Below are positions 11,841 to 22,990 of a DNA stretch of 64,000 nucleotides, in pieces. The DNA is from Nageia nagi (lineage: Eukaryota > Pinophyta). A program made the position numbers and the translations under genes. Location: the NCBI GenBank assembly GCA_050084985.1, contig JBITNC010000002.1:2852001-2916000 (forward strand), read 5' to 3'. The notes beneath the pieces were generated by a model, which was given only the letters and a program-made list of their open reading frames with translations, did not search any database and was not told the origin of the DNA. Each line of letters starts with the position of its first letter. Position 1 is the stretch's first letter.

Positions 11841-13660
11841 ATGGGCAGCCATATGAAGAAGGGTGTTCATCTTATCCCACCTACAATAGATCAAAAAATT
11901 GATTTAAAAAATTTAAAAACAATTCAAATTATTTAAAACTATAATCAAGTTTCAACAATCAACATTTGTTACATAGTTATGATTACCTCTTCACTATAAT
12001 GGGTTTGATTTGTTGTTCATGAAATGAAGGATCTTTAGCATAAATAATCTTTTTGATTTCCTCAACCATGCTGTCACAAGTTTCATGTCTCTCCTAAATT
12101 GGGAGAATTTGTATCAGCATACCTTATGACTGCATGGATGAGATTAATGAAAGATACAAGGTACCTACAAGGATTGAAGAAAGAAAGACTGAAAGTTAAA
12201 TCATTGAAATCATTAATAATTAAAAAATTTAAAATTAAAACTACAAAGTGAAACTTCATTTACCTAACATCATCCCACCAATGATTATTAAAGACTGTTT
12301 TTAAGTCTTTTTCCTTTTTCTGTCTAAGATTCTGGTCACCTCCATTCTCGTGTAGCATCCTCTCTAATAGATGGAAATATGTGGCATATCTTGTCTCAAA
12401 AGGTTTTATAAAGTCCTTATTTGAGGAGCGAAAGAGGGCTAATGAAGTGTGACGGCTGCAAATAAACATTTGCAAGTCTCTAGCCTCTGCAACCATGTTC
12501 TTCACCCATGGTATCTTCCCAATGTCTTTCAATGCATGTACACAACACGAGGTCCAATAAATATGTTTGTAATGACCTATCAACTTTCCTGCATGCCGAC
12601 AAATAGGGGTTGCATTTGTAATGACCTACAAAACAACAAAAAAATAAGAGGTTATATTTGAAAACTAAAATATTTAAAATTTAAAACAAATACAATTTTT
12701 AAATTATAATTAAAAATTTAAACGTGTTTACCTGCACAACATTGGAGGGTCCAACCTCCTCAATAGCATTCTTCAAAAGAACAAACTGGAACTTTGCATC
12801 TTTTTTTTTCCCTGAGCAATCAATAGCCTGAAGAAAAGGGCCCTTTGAAACAATAACAATGATATTGATGAGTGGGTGTTGATGAATGTCAATCCACCCA
12901 TCCATCACTATAGAACAACCATTGGTCACCCATGCTGCCCTCATCCCATCCATCATTAAAGTGCACTTGGCATATTGGCTATCCAAAAGAGTAGTACAAA
13001 GTCTAGTCTCTAATGGAAGTACATATGATGGCCCTGCTTCCCTCAATTTTTCAAATACATCCTTGTAGTAAAATGATAGTGCAATATGGAAGGGCAAACC
13101 AAGTGCAAAAAAGAAGTTGCACATATACCGTGCTTCCCTCAATTTGCCACTTCTTTTGCTTGTAAGTTCAATGCATCAATAATATTCCCTCTTTTTGTAG
13201 AAGGGGGCAATGTAGGACTGGGGAAAGTAGAAGAACAAGGTTGTGTGCAAGATGATGATGCATGGGTAGTAGGACTAGGAGATGATCAACTAGGTCGACT
13301 CAATATTGGATCTCTTTTGTTTGAATAGTCCCTTGGTCAAGCCTAGAGGCTTCGGCAAACTAGAAGTTATTCATGCTTTTACATACTTTCACCCTTGACC
13401 CTTGTCTATTAGTAAGGTGTGATACAACCCTAGTATAACTTCCAAAAAATTTAGTAGAACAAAAATAGCAAGTCCAATTTCTCCCTCTCCCTTGAAGTTT
13501 TTTCCCTTTGTCATTGTTTGTAACAAACTAAAGTAAGCGTTTTTTTTGGGTCAAACAGCCCTTTGGCATATGGTTTTAACAACAAAGATGGGCACTCATT
13601 AATAGGTGTACTGCTGCCCCCTCCAGAAGTTTGTGTTTGTTCTTTTTCCAAGTTTGTTTC
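11841..13660 (-). pseudogene. hAT transposase, N-terminal half (BED finger and DUF659)
   Basis: Minus-strand reading begins with a BED-type zinc finger (NWTCYFCSTKFFGSYTRVVS with a following HL, about 13400-13510). The DUF659 core (12699-13142) has CSIVMDGWIDIHQHPLIN, AIDCSGKKKDAKFQF and EEVGPSNVVQV. Next is the block at 12260-12583 with IYWTSCCVHALKDIGKIP and RYATYFHLLERML. The last block runs WDKMNTLLHMAAHA up to the copia insertion at 11840. Introns probably lie between blocks. In-frame stops and a shift near 13366 make it a pseudogene. The enzyme would cut and paste elements carrying the hAT ends. Confidence 0.85.
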
Positions 13661-14283
13661 ATCTCATTTTCTGAATCATGCCCTTCATTTCCACTCAATC
13701 TAGCAACTAGAAAATGAATTTTTTTTCCTATTTAGAATCTACTATCTAGTAAAAAAATAACTAAATAAAAATTAGGAGCACAAAAGGAGAGAATAAGGGA
13801 GAGAAATTGTACCTTGGCTCCTTCTCACTCGTTGTTTTCTCTCCTCACTACTGTTCTTTGCTCGTCAAGGCTGCACACAAATGAAATGAGTATGTTTTGC
13901 AATTAGAAGGCTTTATGTTTATGCTTTTAGGGTTCAGAGGGTGGGAGTATGTGTGGGACTCACCCCATGTCCTTTTTTATTAATTTAAGAGTTTTTTGTT
14001 TTTTTCCTTCCAGCAGCCCATCCTGAGGGGAGCGGCCAGATGCTCTTGGGAGCGGTCGAAGAGTAGCTAGCCACTACCCAACCGCTCTCCAGACATTCCT
14101 GATTTCCCAGACGATTCAAGAACATTCGGGGAGGGAGGGGAGACGTTTCAAAGACGTCTCCCATCCGCTCCCCAAATCATGAACGATTGGGAGACATTCC
14201 CAAGTGCGCTCCCCCGTTCCCGAACACTTGAAACCTCGGGAACAGCTATTCAAGAGGGGGGAACGCATTACCACATATCCCTG
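13661..14283. other. hAT 5' non-coding and subterminal region
   Basis: Contains the probable start of the transposase transcript and GC-rich subterminal DNA (13990-14260) with repeated AGCGG, GGGGAG and GACGTCTCCC-like words, typical of transposase-binding subterminal repeats in hAT elements. No separate gene is seen. Confidence 0.5.
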
Positions 14284-14466
14284 GTTTTTACATTGATATA
14301 TTGCACTTGAGGTTGGACGTTTGCATTTTCTGAGGATAATTAGGGCATTTTGGGTATTTGAAGTGCATGAACGACTTAGCTGAGAATTTTGGTGAATTTT
14401 ACTAGTTTTAGTGAGCCCCATTTTGGGCGATTCCGAACCAACCCTAATTCGAAATATTCTAAAATT

Positions 14467-14702
14467 CTTTGAACAAGAAATGGAACCTCCCCTGAACCTC
14501 GAAATAAATGGGACATTGAAAAATGAAGTGCTCTTCATTCTCCATCTTCTGAAGAGAGTAGACACAAGTCCTATCACAACAAGGAATATGGTGGCCAGTC
14601 TCAACCCATAGTTGGTGGGAGCAAACTATTATTTAACCAAAGGGAATTGTCAAATCGTATTACCAATGGTGATAAAGATAGTCCAACTCGATGATGGTGC
14701 CA
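14467..14702 (-). pseudogene. LINE ORF2 C-terminal piece (piece 3)
   Basis: On the minus strand the frame NEEHFIFQCPIYFEVQGRFH then FLFKEF matches the LINE C-terminal motif (H-F-I-x-x-C-P-x-Y-x-E-x-x-G-R) and stops at the AAATT duplication. Upstream it reads TIIELDYLYHHW, which continues MERFLEIIDS from 26722 in frame once the 12-kb gypsy element is removed. Confidence 0.75.
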
Positions 14703-15276
14703 TGTAATATTCCCAAATATTTTCAACGCACAAATTAGCCAAGCAAATGCAAATCGATATTATACAATGCTCCTAGGCATGCCACGAACTACACTAGGGC
14801 ATAAAACATGCAAAATAACAAACCAAGAAGCCAAACGATGAATCTCTCTAGCTAGATTCAACTCTTATACCCCAACGTCACACTTGGGGGCTCATACACT
14901 ATGCAAAACACATCCAAGAATGTCAACGATCTACCATACAAGCATATACATACAAATATAACTCGACGTTGCAAATATGGAAGCATGAACATCAAACAAT
15001 GAGACAACTAATGAGATCCAGGTATGCCACAGATCTATTATTGATAGAATGGTGAATACAATAACAAACAGGCCCAAAGGGCTCAATTTTGGCCTCCAAG
15101 GAGCCAACTGGGGCATACCAAATGCTGAGATAGATCCTGAAACTGACATAGAACAATCACCTCCTACCAGTTATGTGGATGCCCCACTAAAGGAATCCCT
15201 CACAGGCTAGCTCCCGACAAAGAGAATGTATGTGACTCTGAAATGCCACCAGATGGATTCAAAGGTGCAAACCCGT

Positions 15277-16408
15277 TGTAATTTCCCTTTTGTAATATAT
15301 TTATTATTGCATTGTACTTTAAGTTAGTACTTGGGATAAAAGACTTAATGGGTCAATGGACCCCACTGTGAGCTCTAAGTGGGACGTCTTCCTCCCAAAC
15401 ATAGAATAGGTGTTTTAATGTACTTGGAGATCCCGATCATGATTGTGGGAATCCCAAGGTCTATTTAGCACTTGGATGGAATAGCATTTGTATACATGCG
15501 CCAAACTTGGGGAGACTCCTAGACCCCCACATTGGCCCATGATGACACCTAGCCCCCACGCATGGCTCCTAGGCCCACGTTAGGCATGTGTGACACTCCA
15601 AATCTCCACGTTGGCACTTATGACACTCAGGGCTCCATGTTGGCATGCTTGACCCCTAAGCACCCACATTGGGCATTTTGGGCCCTCCAGGAGGCTAACA
15701 TTGGATTAGAGGAGTTGGGAATGATTCGTAGGTGAGATCCAAATCCAGCGAAGTGTGATAAAAGGACATTGGAGCCTCATTACTAGATATGCTTGATTAT
15801 TATTACACTTATACCATCCAAAGGACAAGAAGACTTAGCGACGCTAAGCAATCACCTAGGTGTAGCATCTAGGAGGGCTATCAGGCTAAGGGATCTTGTT
15901 AGTCTACAGCATTGGTACAACACCATTGCCCATCCAATGGTATTCCGAGGTTGCGCTTCTACCTTCAGTGGTTTCCAGGATCAAAGGAGGGCTCCTTCGG
16001 TGGAGAGGATTCAAGTTTCGAATGAGCAAGACTATCCCATCCGTCCGTCTAGTTTGAGGATACATATTGTGCCCTAGTTGGCTCCTTGGAGGCCAATGTC
16101 CAACTCTAGGAACTTGGTATTGTATTGTTATTCATCTCATATAATATATACAGCCTATGGGCATTCAGACCTCATATCATTTGTGTGAATGCTTCATTAT
16201 TGCAACGTTGTGGTTTGATTATCTATTCTTGCATATTTAAGCCAAATGTTGGCATAGTAAGCTTGTAATAATTGTTGTGTATTGATCTTGGCCAAACGTT
16301 GGCATATTTGGGTTGTGAATGCATTGTTTGGATGCCCTAGACTAGACGTTAGGATTTGATTAATCGAATTTGCTAATTTGTACTTGAGATTGTATTTGGA
16401 TCATTACA
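15277..16408 (+). repeat. 5' LTR of element B
   Basis: Has a TATA-like ATAAAAGG near 15758 and blocks of about 30 bp in which CCCACGTTGG-like words alternate with GACTCCTAG or ACCTAG words (15500-15710). It matches 18661-19586 from about 15484 onward. Confidence 0.8.
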
Positions 16409-16409
16409 G

Positions 16410-16421
16410 TGGTATCAAAGC
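16410..16421 (+). other. Primer binding site of element B
   Basis: TGGTATCAAAGC one base after the LTR end, followed by TTGGATCTGG as in the gypsy primer site at 24260-24278. It differs by one base from the initiator-Met form. Confidence 0.8.
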
Positions 16422-17094
16422 TTGGATCTGGTCAGCTTGTGAGGTTAAGATCCAACTAGAAGCAAATTGAACTAGTAGATCGAGAGGTCCTGCACTTAAA
16501 AGGCCAGTTTCAGGGTCAAAACGGCAATTTTTCGAAAAAGTCTGAATTCCTAGACTAAGTTGTCTAAGGTTTGGAAAATATATTTTCAAATCTGAAGGCT
16601 ATTTCCAGGTATAAAAGGTCCTGATTTATTGTCCAGGCTGGTCAGAAGATTTCAGATTTTATGCTAGGGTTGTTTTGAAGCTTTAGCCAAATCTCCATTC
16701 CACATAAAGAAATCAGAACCGGCACCAATGGAAAGAGAAATTTCAGCCAGATCTAAAGTCAAGGTGAAAAAGTAAGAATTTAGAGAGGTAGTTTTCCACT
16801 AGTTACTCCAAGAATTTGAAGACAACAAGATTCCTTTGGAAGAAAGGGAGAAGCTCTTAAGGTTCCTAGGCGAACGACATGAGGAGAAGATTTGCAAGAA
16901 GAGAAGGCAGACGTGGGAGCCCAGATTTGTGCCTCCACACAAGACTTCGCCAAAAATTGAAATCTTCCTCCAGATCTATCGGGGAACCACCAAAGAGTTC
17001 CAAAGAGACATCACCTTTCAGCTATATCAGGATCTTCTAGGTTATGGGTGGTGGCATGGCAGAAATCCAACGTTGGAGGGGTAGAGTCAGCTAG

Positions 17095-17280
17095 AACCCC
17101 AACGTCTAGATCTAGACCACCGAGAGGAGTCTTGGCATCACACATTGGGCATAGAGGAAGTTTGGAACCCCACGTTGGACATAAAGAAGGTTGGGCACCC
17201 AACATTGAACTAGGAAGAGGTTTAGCACCCCACATCAAGCACTGAGAAGCTTGGGCACCCAACATTGGACATCGAGAATT
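17095..17280. repeat. ~30-bp minisatellite in element B
   Basis: About six units with the pattern TTGGGCACCCAACATTGGAC or close variants, alternating with AGAGGAAG-type spacers. The same repeat, in the opposite orientation, occurs at 22200-22552. Confidence 0.7.
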
Positions 17281-18022
17281 GGCAAAGGATGAGTCTTGGA
17301 TCAGCCATGTTGACACCCCAAAAAGGTATGAAAGCAATTCTGATTTCTATGACAGTAATTCAGAAATTTTGCAAAGTATTGTTGAGGGTAATAAAATTGG
17401 GGAGAAAGATGAAAGAGCCATTGTTGTTTTAGATATGGTTTCCAGAAATAGTAGTAAGGAAAGTGAAGATAGCTTTGAATCTAACATGGAGGAAGATAAA
17501 TATTGCAAAGAAGAGAATACTATTTCAGATCTTGGACAATCAGAAATCATTGTATCACCACATGAGGTATGTCAAGTAGAGCTACAAGATGTTTTCTTCA
17601 AAATGCAAACACCCCTATTTGTTGAGAATGTAGTGAAGAAAAAGAAGCATGATGTAGATGCGAATGTTGAAACTTTTCAATCAGCTTGTGAGTATGCACA
17701 TACTAGTTGCATGCCTTTGGTTTCATGGTGTAATGTGTGGAAAGAATCAATTCTTCATGTGAATTGCAATAGTCTTCTAGCTCCATGGGATCCGGGTGTG
17801 TTAGCACACAATGGAAGACTAAGAAAGTTGGAGGTAATCATGGGGGATGAAAAAGAAAGCATGAAGGTTTCCAAATCAGCATTAGAGGAGAAAGGGAAAA
17901 CAGTTTCAGCCTATGATGAAGAACTTGATGGTCCTTGTAACCACTTGGATCTTTGGCATATGACATGGGGCAATGACCTCACTTGTTTTAGCTCACTTTG
18001 GTTGTTGGTGTGTTCACAGTAA
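17279..18022 (+). CDS. Unidentified ORF in element B
   Basis: An open frame of 247 codons beginning at a TTG; the first ATG in frame is near 17430. The product is acidic, Ser/Lys/Glu-rich in the first half (for example NSSKESEDSFESNMEEDKY), with a Cys/Trp-containing middle (MPLVSWCNVWKESI). It has no gag, zinc-knuckle or pol motif that I recognise. A further block in another frame at 18398-18660 (HSCSILHDLKTVLHEEKSAT) may belong to the same gene. It could be a captured host fragment or a highly diverged gag. Function is unknown. Confidence 0.4.
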   Translation: MAKDESWISHVDTPKRYESNSDFYDSNSEILQSIVEGNKIGEKDERAIVVLDMVSRNSSKESEDSFESNMEEDKYCKEENTISDLGQSEIIVSPHEVCQVELQDVFFKMQTPLFVENVVKKKKHDVDANVETFQSACEYAHTSCMPLVSWCNVWKESILHVNCNSLLAPWDPGVLAHNGRLRKLEVIMGDEKESMKVSKSALEEKGKTVSAYDEELDGPCNHLDLWHMTWGNDLTCFSSLWLLVCSQ

Positions 18023-18660
18023 TCCATAGCTTCTCTTGAAGGAGTTGAACATGAGAAGTGCATCATACTTTCTCATGACATATTTAATTGCAACCAAAAC
18101 ATCAAGAAGAAGAGAGGTACACTTGTTGATTTTTGTGGTCATTATGTTCCTGAAAATTCATCACTGTTTGGGGTAAGAGATCATGTAATCTTAGAAGTTA
18201 CTTTGCTACTCCAAAAGACTACAATATAAGAGGAAAACTCATGCACTAATAGGAGTTTTTACTCTTCATCTTTGTGCTTGGTATGGGCTGATTTGGAAGG
18301 GAAATATTGAGATCTAATTTCAGCTTTCTTTGAGCTGAGTTGGTATATTTCAAGGGCAGCAATTGATAAGGGAAGATGAAAGACTGTTTGGGACACTTTG
18401 TCCACTTATGATCCCCATGGTTTCAGCCCCCACGTTCAGTGGATATTCATGAGACCACATTCTTGCTCCATATTGCATGATTTGAAGACTGTATTGCATG
18501 AGGAAAAATCAGCAACGGTTGGGGGGATTGCCACCACAAGTTTACGCTCCATTTTGTGCTCATCATGGATAGCATTGGGATGCAGGGGGTCTGCTGGTTT
18601 TTCAGATCTGTTTGTTGACCTTGAGCACATGAGGAAGGTTGCATACCCTCGCAGGTTGAA

Positions 18661-19586
18661 GAGCACTTGTATACATATGCCAACCTTGGGGAGACTCCTA
18701 GACCCCCACATTGACCCATTATGACACCTAGCCCCCACGCATGGCTCCTAGGCCCACGTTGGGCATATGTGGCACTCTAGATCCCCATGTTGGCACTTAT
18801 GACACTAAGGGCCCCCATGTTGGCATGCTTGACCCCTAAACACCCATGTTGGGTATTCTAGGCCCTCCAGGAGGCTAACATTGGATTAAAGGAGCTGAGA
18901 ATGATTCTTATGTGAGATCCAGATCCAACCAAGTATTATAAAAGGACATTGGAGCCTCATTACTGGATATACTTGATTATTATTACACTTATACCGTCCA
19001 AAGAACAAGAAGACTTAGGGCGCTAAGCAATCCCCTAGGTGCAGCATCTAGGAGGGCTATCAAGATGAGGGATCCTGTTACTCTACGGCATTGGTATAGC
19101 ACCTTTGCCCATCCGATGGTATTTTGAGGTTGCGCCTCTACCTTCACTAGTTTCCAGGATCAAAGGAGGGCTCCTTCGGTGGAGAGGATTCGGGTTCTGA
19201 GGGAGCAAGATTGTCCCATTCGTCTGTTCAATTTGAGGATACACATTGTTCCCTAGTTGGCTTCTTGGAGGCCAATATCCAACTCTGGGAGCTTGGTATT
19301 GTATTTTTATTCATCTCATATCATATACAACCTGTGGGCATTCAGACCTCATATCATTTTTATGTATGCTTCATTATTGCAACGTTGTGGTTTGATTATC
19401 TATTCTTGCAAGTGTAAGTTAAGACATTGGCATAGTAAGCTTGTAATAATTGCTATGTATTGATCTTGGCCATACGTTGGCATATTTGGGTTGTGAATGC
19501 ATTGTTTGGATGCCCTAGACCAGACATTAGGATTTGATTAATTGAAATTGTTAATTTGCACTTGAGATTGTATTTGGATCATTACA
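18661..19586 (+). repeat. Partial 3' LTR of element B
   Basis: Matches 15484-16408 closely, ending ATCATTACA at 19586. The outer U3 portion corresponding to 15277-15480 is missing. Confidence 0.8.
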
Positions 19587-20376
19587 ACGCCTCAGGGTAG
19601 GGCAACCTCACAAGCACGAACATTCACCTCAATCGTAAGACAAAAGGTGCTCAACACCTCCTAAACTCTCCTTGTGCTTTGCGCTCAAAGGTGCTTGATA
19701 CCACCAAGTCGTTGGTAACTCCGAACTTCAAAGAGAAGGGTTTCGATATATAATCAAATCTATCTCTGCAACGAGGCTCCTTATCCTTATATAGCTCATC
19801 ACTGGATCTGGATCTCACCTCAAAGTCATCACCTAGCCTTCCTAATCCAACGTTGGCTTCCTAGAAGCCGCACAAAGCCCAACGAAGGTGCCGAGGAGTC
19901 AATCCAAGCCCAACGTGGGTATCTAGGCTCTTCACATGCTCAACGTGGGTGCTTGGGAGTCACCTATGCCACAAGGGGGTCCTGGAATGCATGCGTGGGT
20001 GTCTAGGAGTCATTATGGACCAACGTGGTAGTCTAGGAGTCTCCTCAAGGTTGGCTCATGTGTACAAATGCTCCCAAATCCAACATTGGGGCAAATAGAT
20101 GTTTATCCATGCTCAAGTGTCATCTAGGTCTTATACAAGCCTTGGGATTCCCACAATCATATTTAGGATCTCCAAGAGCATTACATGAAAAATAAAATAA
20201 CACATCCTAGCTTGGTAGGAAAATGTCCCTCATGGGGCTCACGAAGTCGGTCCAATGGACCTTTATAATTCTATCCCAAGTAACTAACAACAAATACATG
20301 AATAAATAAATATTTACAAAAAGGGAATCCCTAGGATTCCAAAATTAATTATTTTTTACAAAAAGGGGATGTTACA

Positions 20377-20390
20377 AAGCCTCCCCTCTC
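20377..20390 (-). other. Polypurine tract of the gypsy element
   Basis: The minus strand reads GAGAGGGGAGGCTT directly before the TGTAACATCCCC start of the 3' LTR. This fixes the element orientation as minus. Confidence 0.8.
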
Positions 20391-20575
20391 AAAATTGCTT
20401 GCCCTCAAGCTATTGTAGAATACCAAAAATCATTGTCTTCCAAACATCCTTTGGTTTTACTGCAGGTATCAACTGTGGCTCTCGGTGGTATGCAGCTTCA
20501 ATAATTCTTCTCCATAACTCAGTCCATGAAGTCCCTATGTCAATCATTGGAGTTCCTCTTTGGTATCTAGCCTTT
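20391..20575 (-). pseudogene. Gypsy pol C-terminal remnant
   Basis: The minus-strand frame reads LWRRIIEAAYHREPQLIPA then VKPKDVWKTMIFGIL, then LEGKQF after a stop, ending next to the polypurine tract. Position suggests the polyprotein tail, but I recognise no catalytic motif. Confidence 0.4.
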
Positions 20576-20743
20576 TGTAACACCCTCTCTTTGTAAAAGA
20601 TAATTAGTGGTGGAATCCTAAGGATTCCCTTTGTGAATATTTATTTATGTATTTGTTATTAGTACTTGGGATAGAATATAATGGTCCTATGGACCCACAT
20701 TGTGAGCCCCAAAGTGGGACATCTTCCTCCCAAGCTTAAGATG
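20576..20743 (+). repeat. LTR 5' fragment
   Basis: Starts TGTAACACCCTCTCTTTGTAA and resembles the outer end of the gypsy LTR (TGTAACATCCCC) in plus orientation. Similarity ends near 20743, after which the sequence resembles a different LTR family (compare 44740-44890). Confidence 0.55.
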
Positions 20744-20962
20744 AATTATTTGAGGATAGAGTTTGTCACAATTATTGGTGAGTTGATTTGATTTGTTCAT
20801 TGGATAGGGCACCTTGTGGGAAATGTTTTGATAGGTTACACGATATGGTTTCATCAGGAAACGAAAGAGTTATGGCCTCTTGAAGTTCGCCAGTTGGACA
20901 AGTCTTCCATATTGAGGTTGCTCACGGAAATCCAAAAACATCTCCATATTGATCCCTTGAAA

Positions 20963-21967
20963 TGTGACATCCCACTCCTTGGGATATGAGTTAGCTATGG
21001 ATTGTGTTTAGGTACAAGCTTGGTAATTACGAGTAGATTTAGTATGTTTTATGTGGGCCACTTATATGTGTTTGTAATACATGATTCGAAGGTAAATTAA
21101 TAATTGTAAATGCAATATTAGTCTCCAATAATGAGGTGTTGCATATCTAGCCATTGGATCTTGTAATTATATATGATTATTGATATCCCTAGGCAATGTT
21201 GGCATATGTATCATACCTAAGACACATCTAACCCCACATTTGGGCATTTGAGGGCCTCTAGGAGGCTAACGTTGGACTTGGAGGTTGGAGTGATGATTTC
21301 TAGGTAAGATCCAGATCTAGGGATTGTTATATAAAGAAGATTCACATCATTGCATGGATATATTGAATTTAATATTATCTCTTCTCCTGTCCAAAGGACA
21401 CAAGTTTTGGCGCAACATCAAGCAACCTTCCCCTAGGTGCAACATCTAGGAGGGTTGGCATGCTAAGGGATCTTGCTAATCTACGACTAAGGTATAGCAT
21501 CTTAGTCCAGTTGGTATATTTTGAGGTTGCAGTTCTGTCATTCAGTTGGTTTCCAGGATTTCGAGAGGGCTCCTAGAGTGGAGAGGATTCAGATCTTAAG
21601 CGAGTGTAGTTGTCCCATCCAATGTTCCAACAATGATCGTATTTGCATATTCGTATGCCCTAGTTGGATCCTTGGAGGCCAAAGTTGAGCCCTCTTGTGC
21701 CAATTCAGTATTGTACTCATCATTATCTTGCTGATTGAAGTTGTGGCATACTTGGATCTCATTCTTGTCTCATAATTGTGTGCGTTTGGTGCAATCTTGT
21801 CTCATTGTGCATGACGTTGGGCATTTAAGTGATATTCCTGCTTGTTAAGTAAATCATTGGCATTCCTGGCTTGTTTTTACATGTGTTTGATGCCCTAGTC
21901 TAAACGTGGCATGTTTAAGAGTGTATTTTGATAATTATTTGGCTAATTTGCACTTGAGATTATATTG
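20963..21967 (+). repeat. LTR or solo LTR fragment related to element B
   Basis: Begins TGTGACATCCCACTCC, has TATATAAAG near 21329, the phrase GTCCAAAGGACA near 21390 and ends near CACTTGAGATTATATTGGGG. The same order is seen in the element B LTRs. No primer site follows. Confidence 0.55.
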
Positions 21968-22199
21968 GGGATTTTTCAACTTTGCATGCAAAAATTTTGA
22001 TATTTTGTTGAAGTTTATTTTGTTTTTGGCAATCCACATTAAGTACAAAAATGCTTGTAAATATTTTGGTGCAATAATCCTTAGAAGACACCATTATGCA
22101 TGCAAAAATTATGATAAACTCATCCATGCTAAGCACCAAATTGCAGCATTAAGCTTTTGGAAGAACCCTGAAAGATATCCCTTCAACATGAGTGAGAAA
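21968..22199. other. AT-rich debris, no gene seen
   Basis: Contains two copies of ATGCATGCAAAAATT-like sequence (about 21983 and 22095). No coding or terminal structure is recognised. Confidence 0.4.
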
Positions 22200-22552
22200 A
22201 AGTGGAGCTCTTGCTCCATAATAGTTGCCAAGCCTTTCCCAAGCTCAACATTGGGTGCCAAGCTTCTCTTATGTCCAACGTTGGGTGCCAATTCTCTTTT
22301 TTGTTCAACATTAGGTGCTGAGATCTCTTCATGACCAGCGTAGGGTGTCGAATCTCCTTGTCTCACGTGAGATGCCAAGACCCCTTCATGTCCAAAGTGG
22401 GGTGCCAAGTCTCCTCCTTGCCCAACATTAGGTGCCAAGGCCCCTCCAAGTCCAATGTGGGGTGCCAAATCTCCTCATTGCCCAACATTAGGTGCCAAGG
22501 CCCCTCCAAATCCAACATGGGATGCCAAATTGCCTCCTTGCCCAACATTAGC
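22200..22552. repeat. ~33-bp minisatellite with GTTGGGTGCCAA core
   Basis: About ten units in which GGGTGCCAA alternates with CTCCTCCTTGCCCAACATTA-like spacers. It is the reverse complement of the repeat in element B (17095-17280), so this is probably the internal part of a second, minus-oriented copy of that family. It abuts the gypsy protease remnant. Confidence 0.65.
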
Positions 22553-22689
22553 TCATTTTTCTTCTCCTCTTCCTCATGGTGTGGCCAAATCATTTCCAGT
22601 TTCTTGTTGTTAATTTGTGGGTATTCGTCCTTGATTCCCTACAGAGTATGAGTCTTACAATCAATATCAAAGCTCGTTGTTATATTTAT

Positions 22690-22990
22690 GTAATTGGTTC
22701 GAATGTCACCAAATTCAAACAAGAATTGCACACCCAAGATGATGTGAGGATGCCCCTTTAGTGTATACACAAAAGTTTTCTCAAACCACATAACTCTGCA
22801 ATCTCACCCCAAATCTTTCCACGATTTAGTCCACTAATGTGAGTTTCCCATTGGCATTGGAAACTCTAAATCCTTCCCTTTTTCTCCACGAAATATCCAT
22901 CAATAAAATTGTGAGTAACACCTGGGTCTATTAGGACCATTACATCTTGCCCACCTGCTTGCCCAATTACCTTCAAAGTGAGGTATTTCT
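22690..22990 (-). pseudogene. Gypsy protease remnant
   Basis: Minus-strand reading VMVLIDPGVTHNFIDGYFVE matches the retropepsin signature (V-L-I-D-S-G-x-T-H-N-F-I) with Pro replacing the Ser of D-S-G. It follows gag after several stops. No RT follows, because the sequence is replaced by the minisatellite at 22552. Confidence 0.7.

Larger units (their letters stand above)
2627..14283 (-). mobile_element. hAT DNA transposon, interrupted by a copia element
   Basis: Perfect 8-bp target duplication GTTTTTAC lies at 2619-2626 and 14284-14291, the size made by hAT transposases. Ends are CAAGG at the left and CCCTG at the right (CAGGG read inward), a short imperfect terminal inverted repeat. GC-rich subterminal sequence with GGGAACAGCT occurs at both ends (about 2690-2725 and 14240-14250). 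Removing the copia insertion (3748-11835 plus one AATGC) leaves about 3.56 kb, normal for an autonomous hAT. The transposase is on the minus strand, from about 13.66 kb down to 3.02 kb. Confidence 0.85.
1333..14461 (+). mobile_element. Solo-LTR-like insertion in the LINE, split by a hAT transposon
   Basis: The left edge starts TGTAATATT at 1333 and the right edge ends near 14461. Both are flanked by AAATT (1328-1332 and 14462-14466), a 5-bp target duplication. Without the hAT the insertion is about 1464 bp (1333-2626 plus 14292-14461). The content resembles other LTRs in the window: short blocks around ACGTTGG, and a segment near 2080-2340 similar to 37550-37760. No gag or pol is visible, so a solo LTR is the simplest reading. 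The right terminus reads TA instead of CA, which I take as mutation. Confidence 0.65.
15277..19586 (+). mobile_element. Pol-less LTR element (element B) nested in the gypsy 3' LTR
   Basis: The 5' LTR is 15277-16408 (ending ATCATTACA), primer site 16410-16421, internal region ~2.25 kb, and a partial 3' LTR ~18661-19586 ending ATCATTACA. Compared with the solo LTR of the same family at 25249-26345, the 5' LTR lacks about 50 bp at its outer end, and the 3' LTR lacks about the first 200 bp of the 5' LTR. No exact target duplication remains. No protease, RT or integrase motif is present, so this is a large non-autonomous (LARD-like) element. Confidence 0.7.
14703..20376 (-). repeat. 3' LTR of the gypsy element, split by an LTR insertion
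   Basis: 14703-15276 plus 19587-20376 align without a large gap to the 5' LTR (24280-24837 and 24838 onward). The outer end reads TGTAATATTCCC on the plus strand and the inner end is GGGATGTTACA. The insertion at 15277-19586 sits at the point corresponding to about 24837. Confidence 0.8.
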
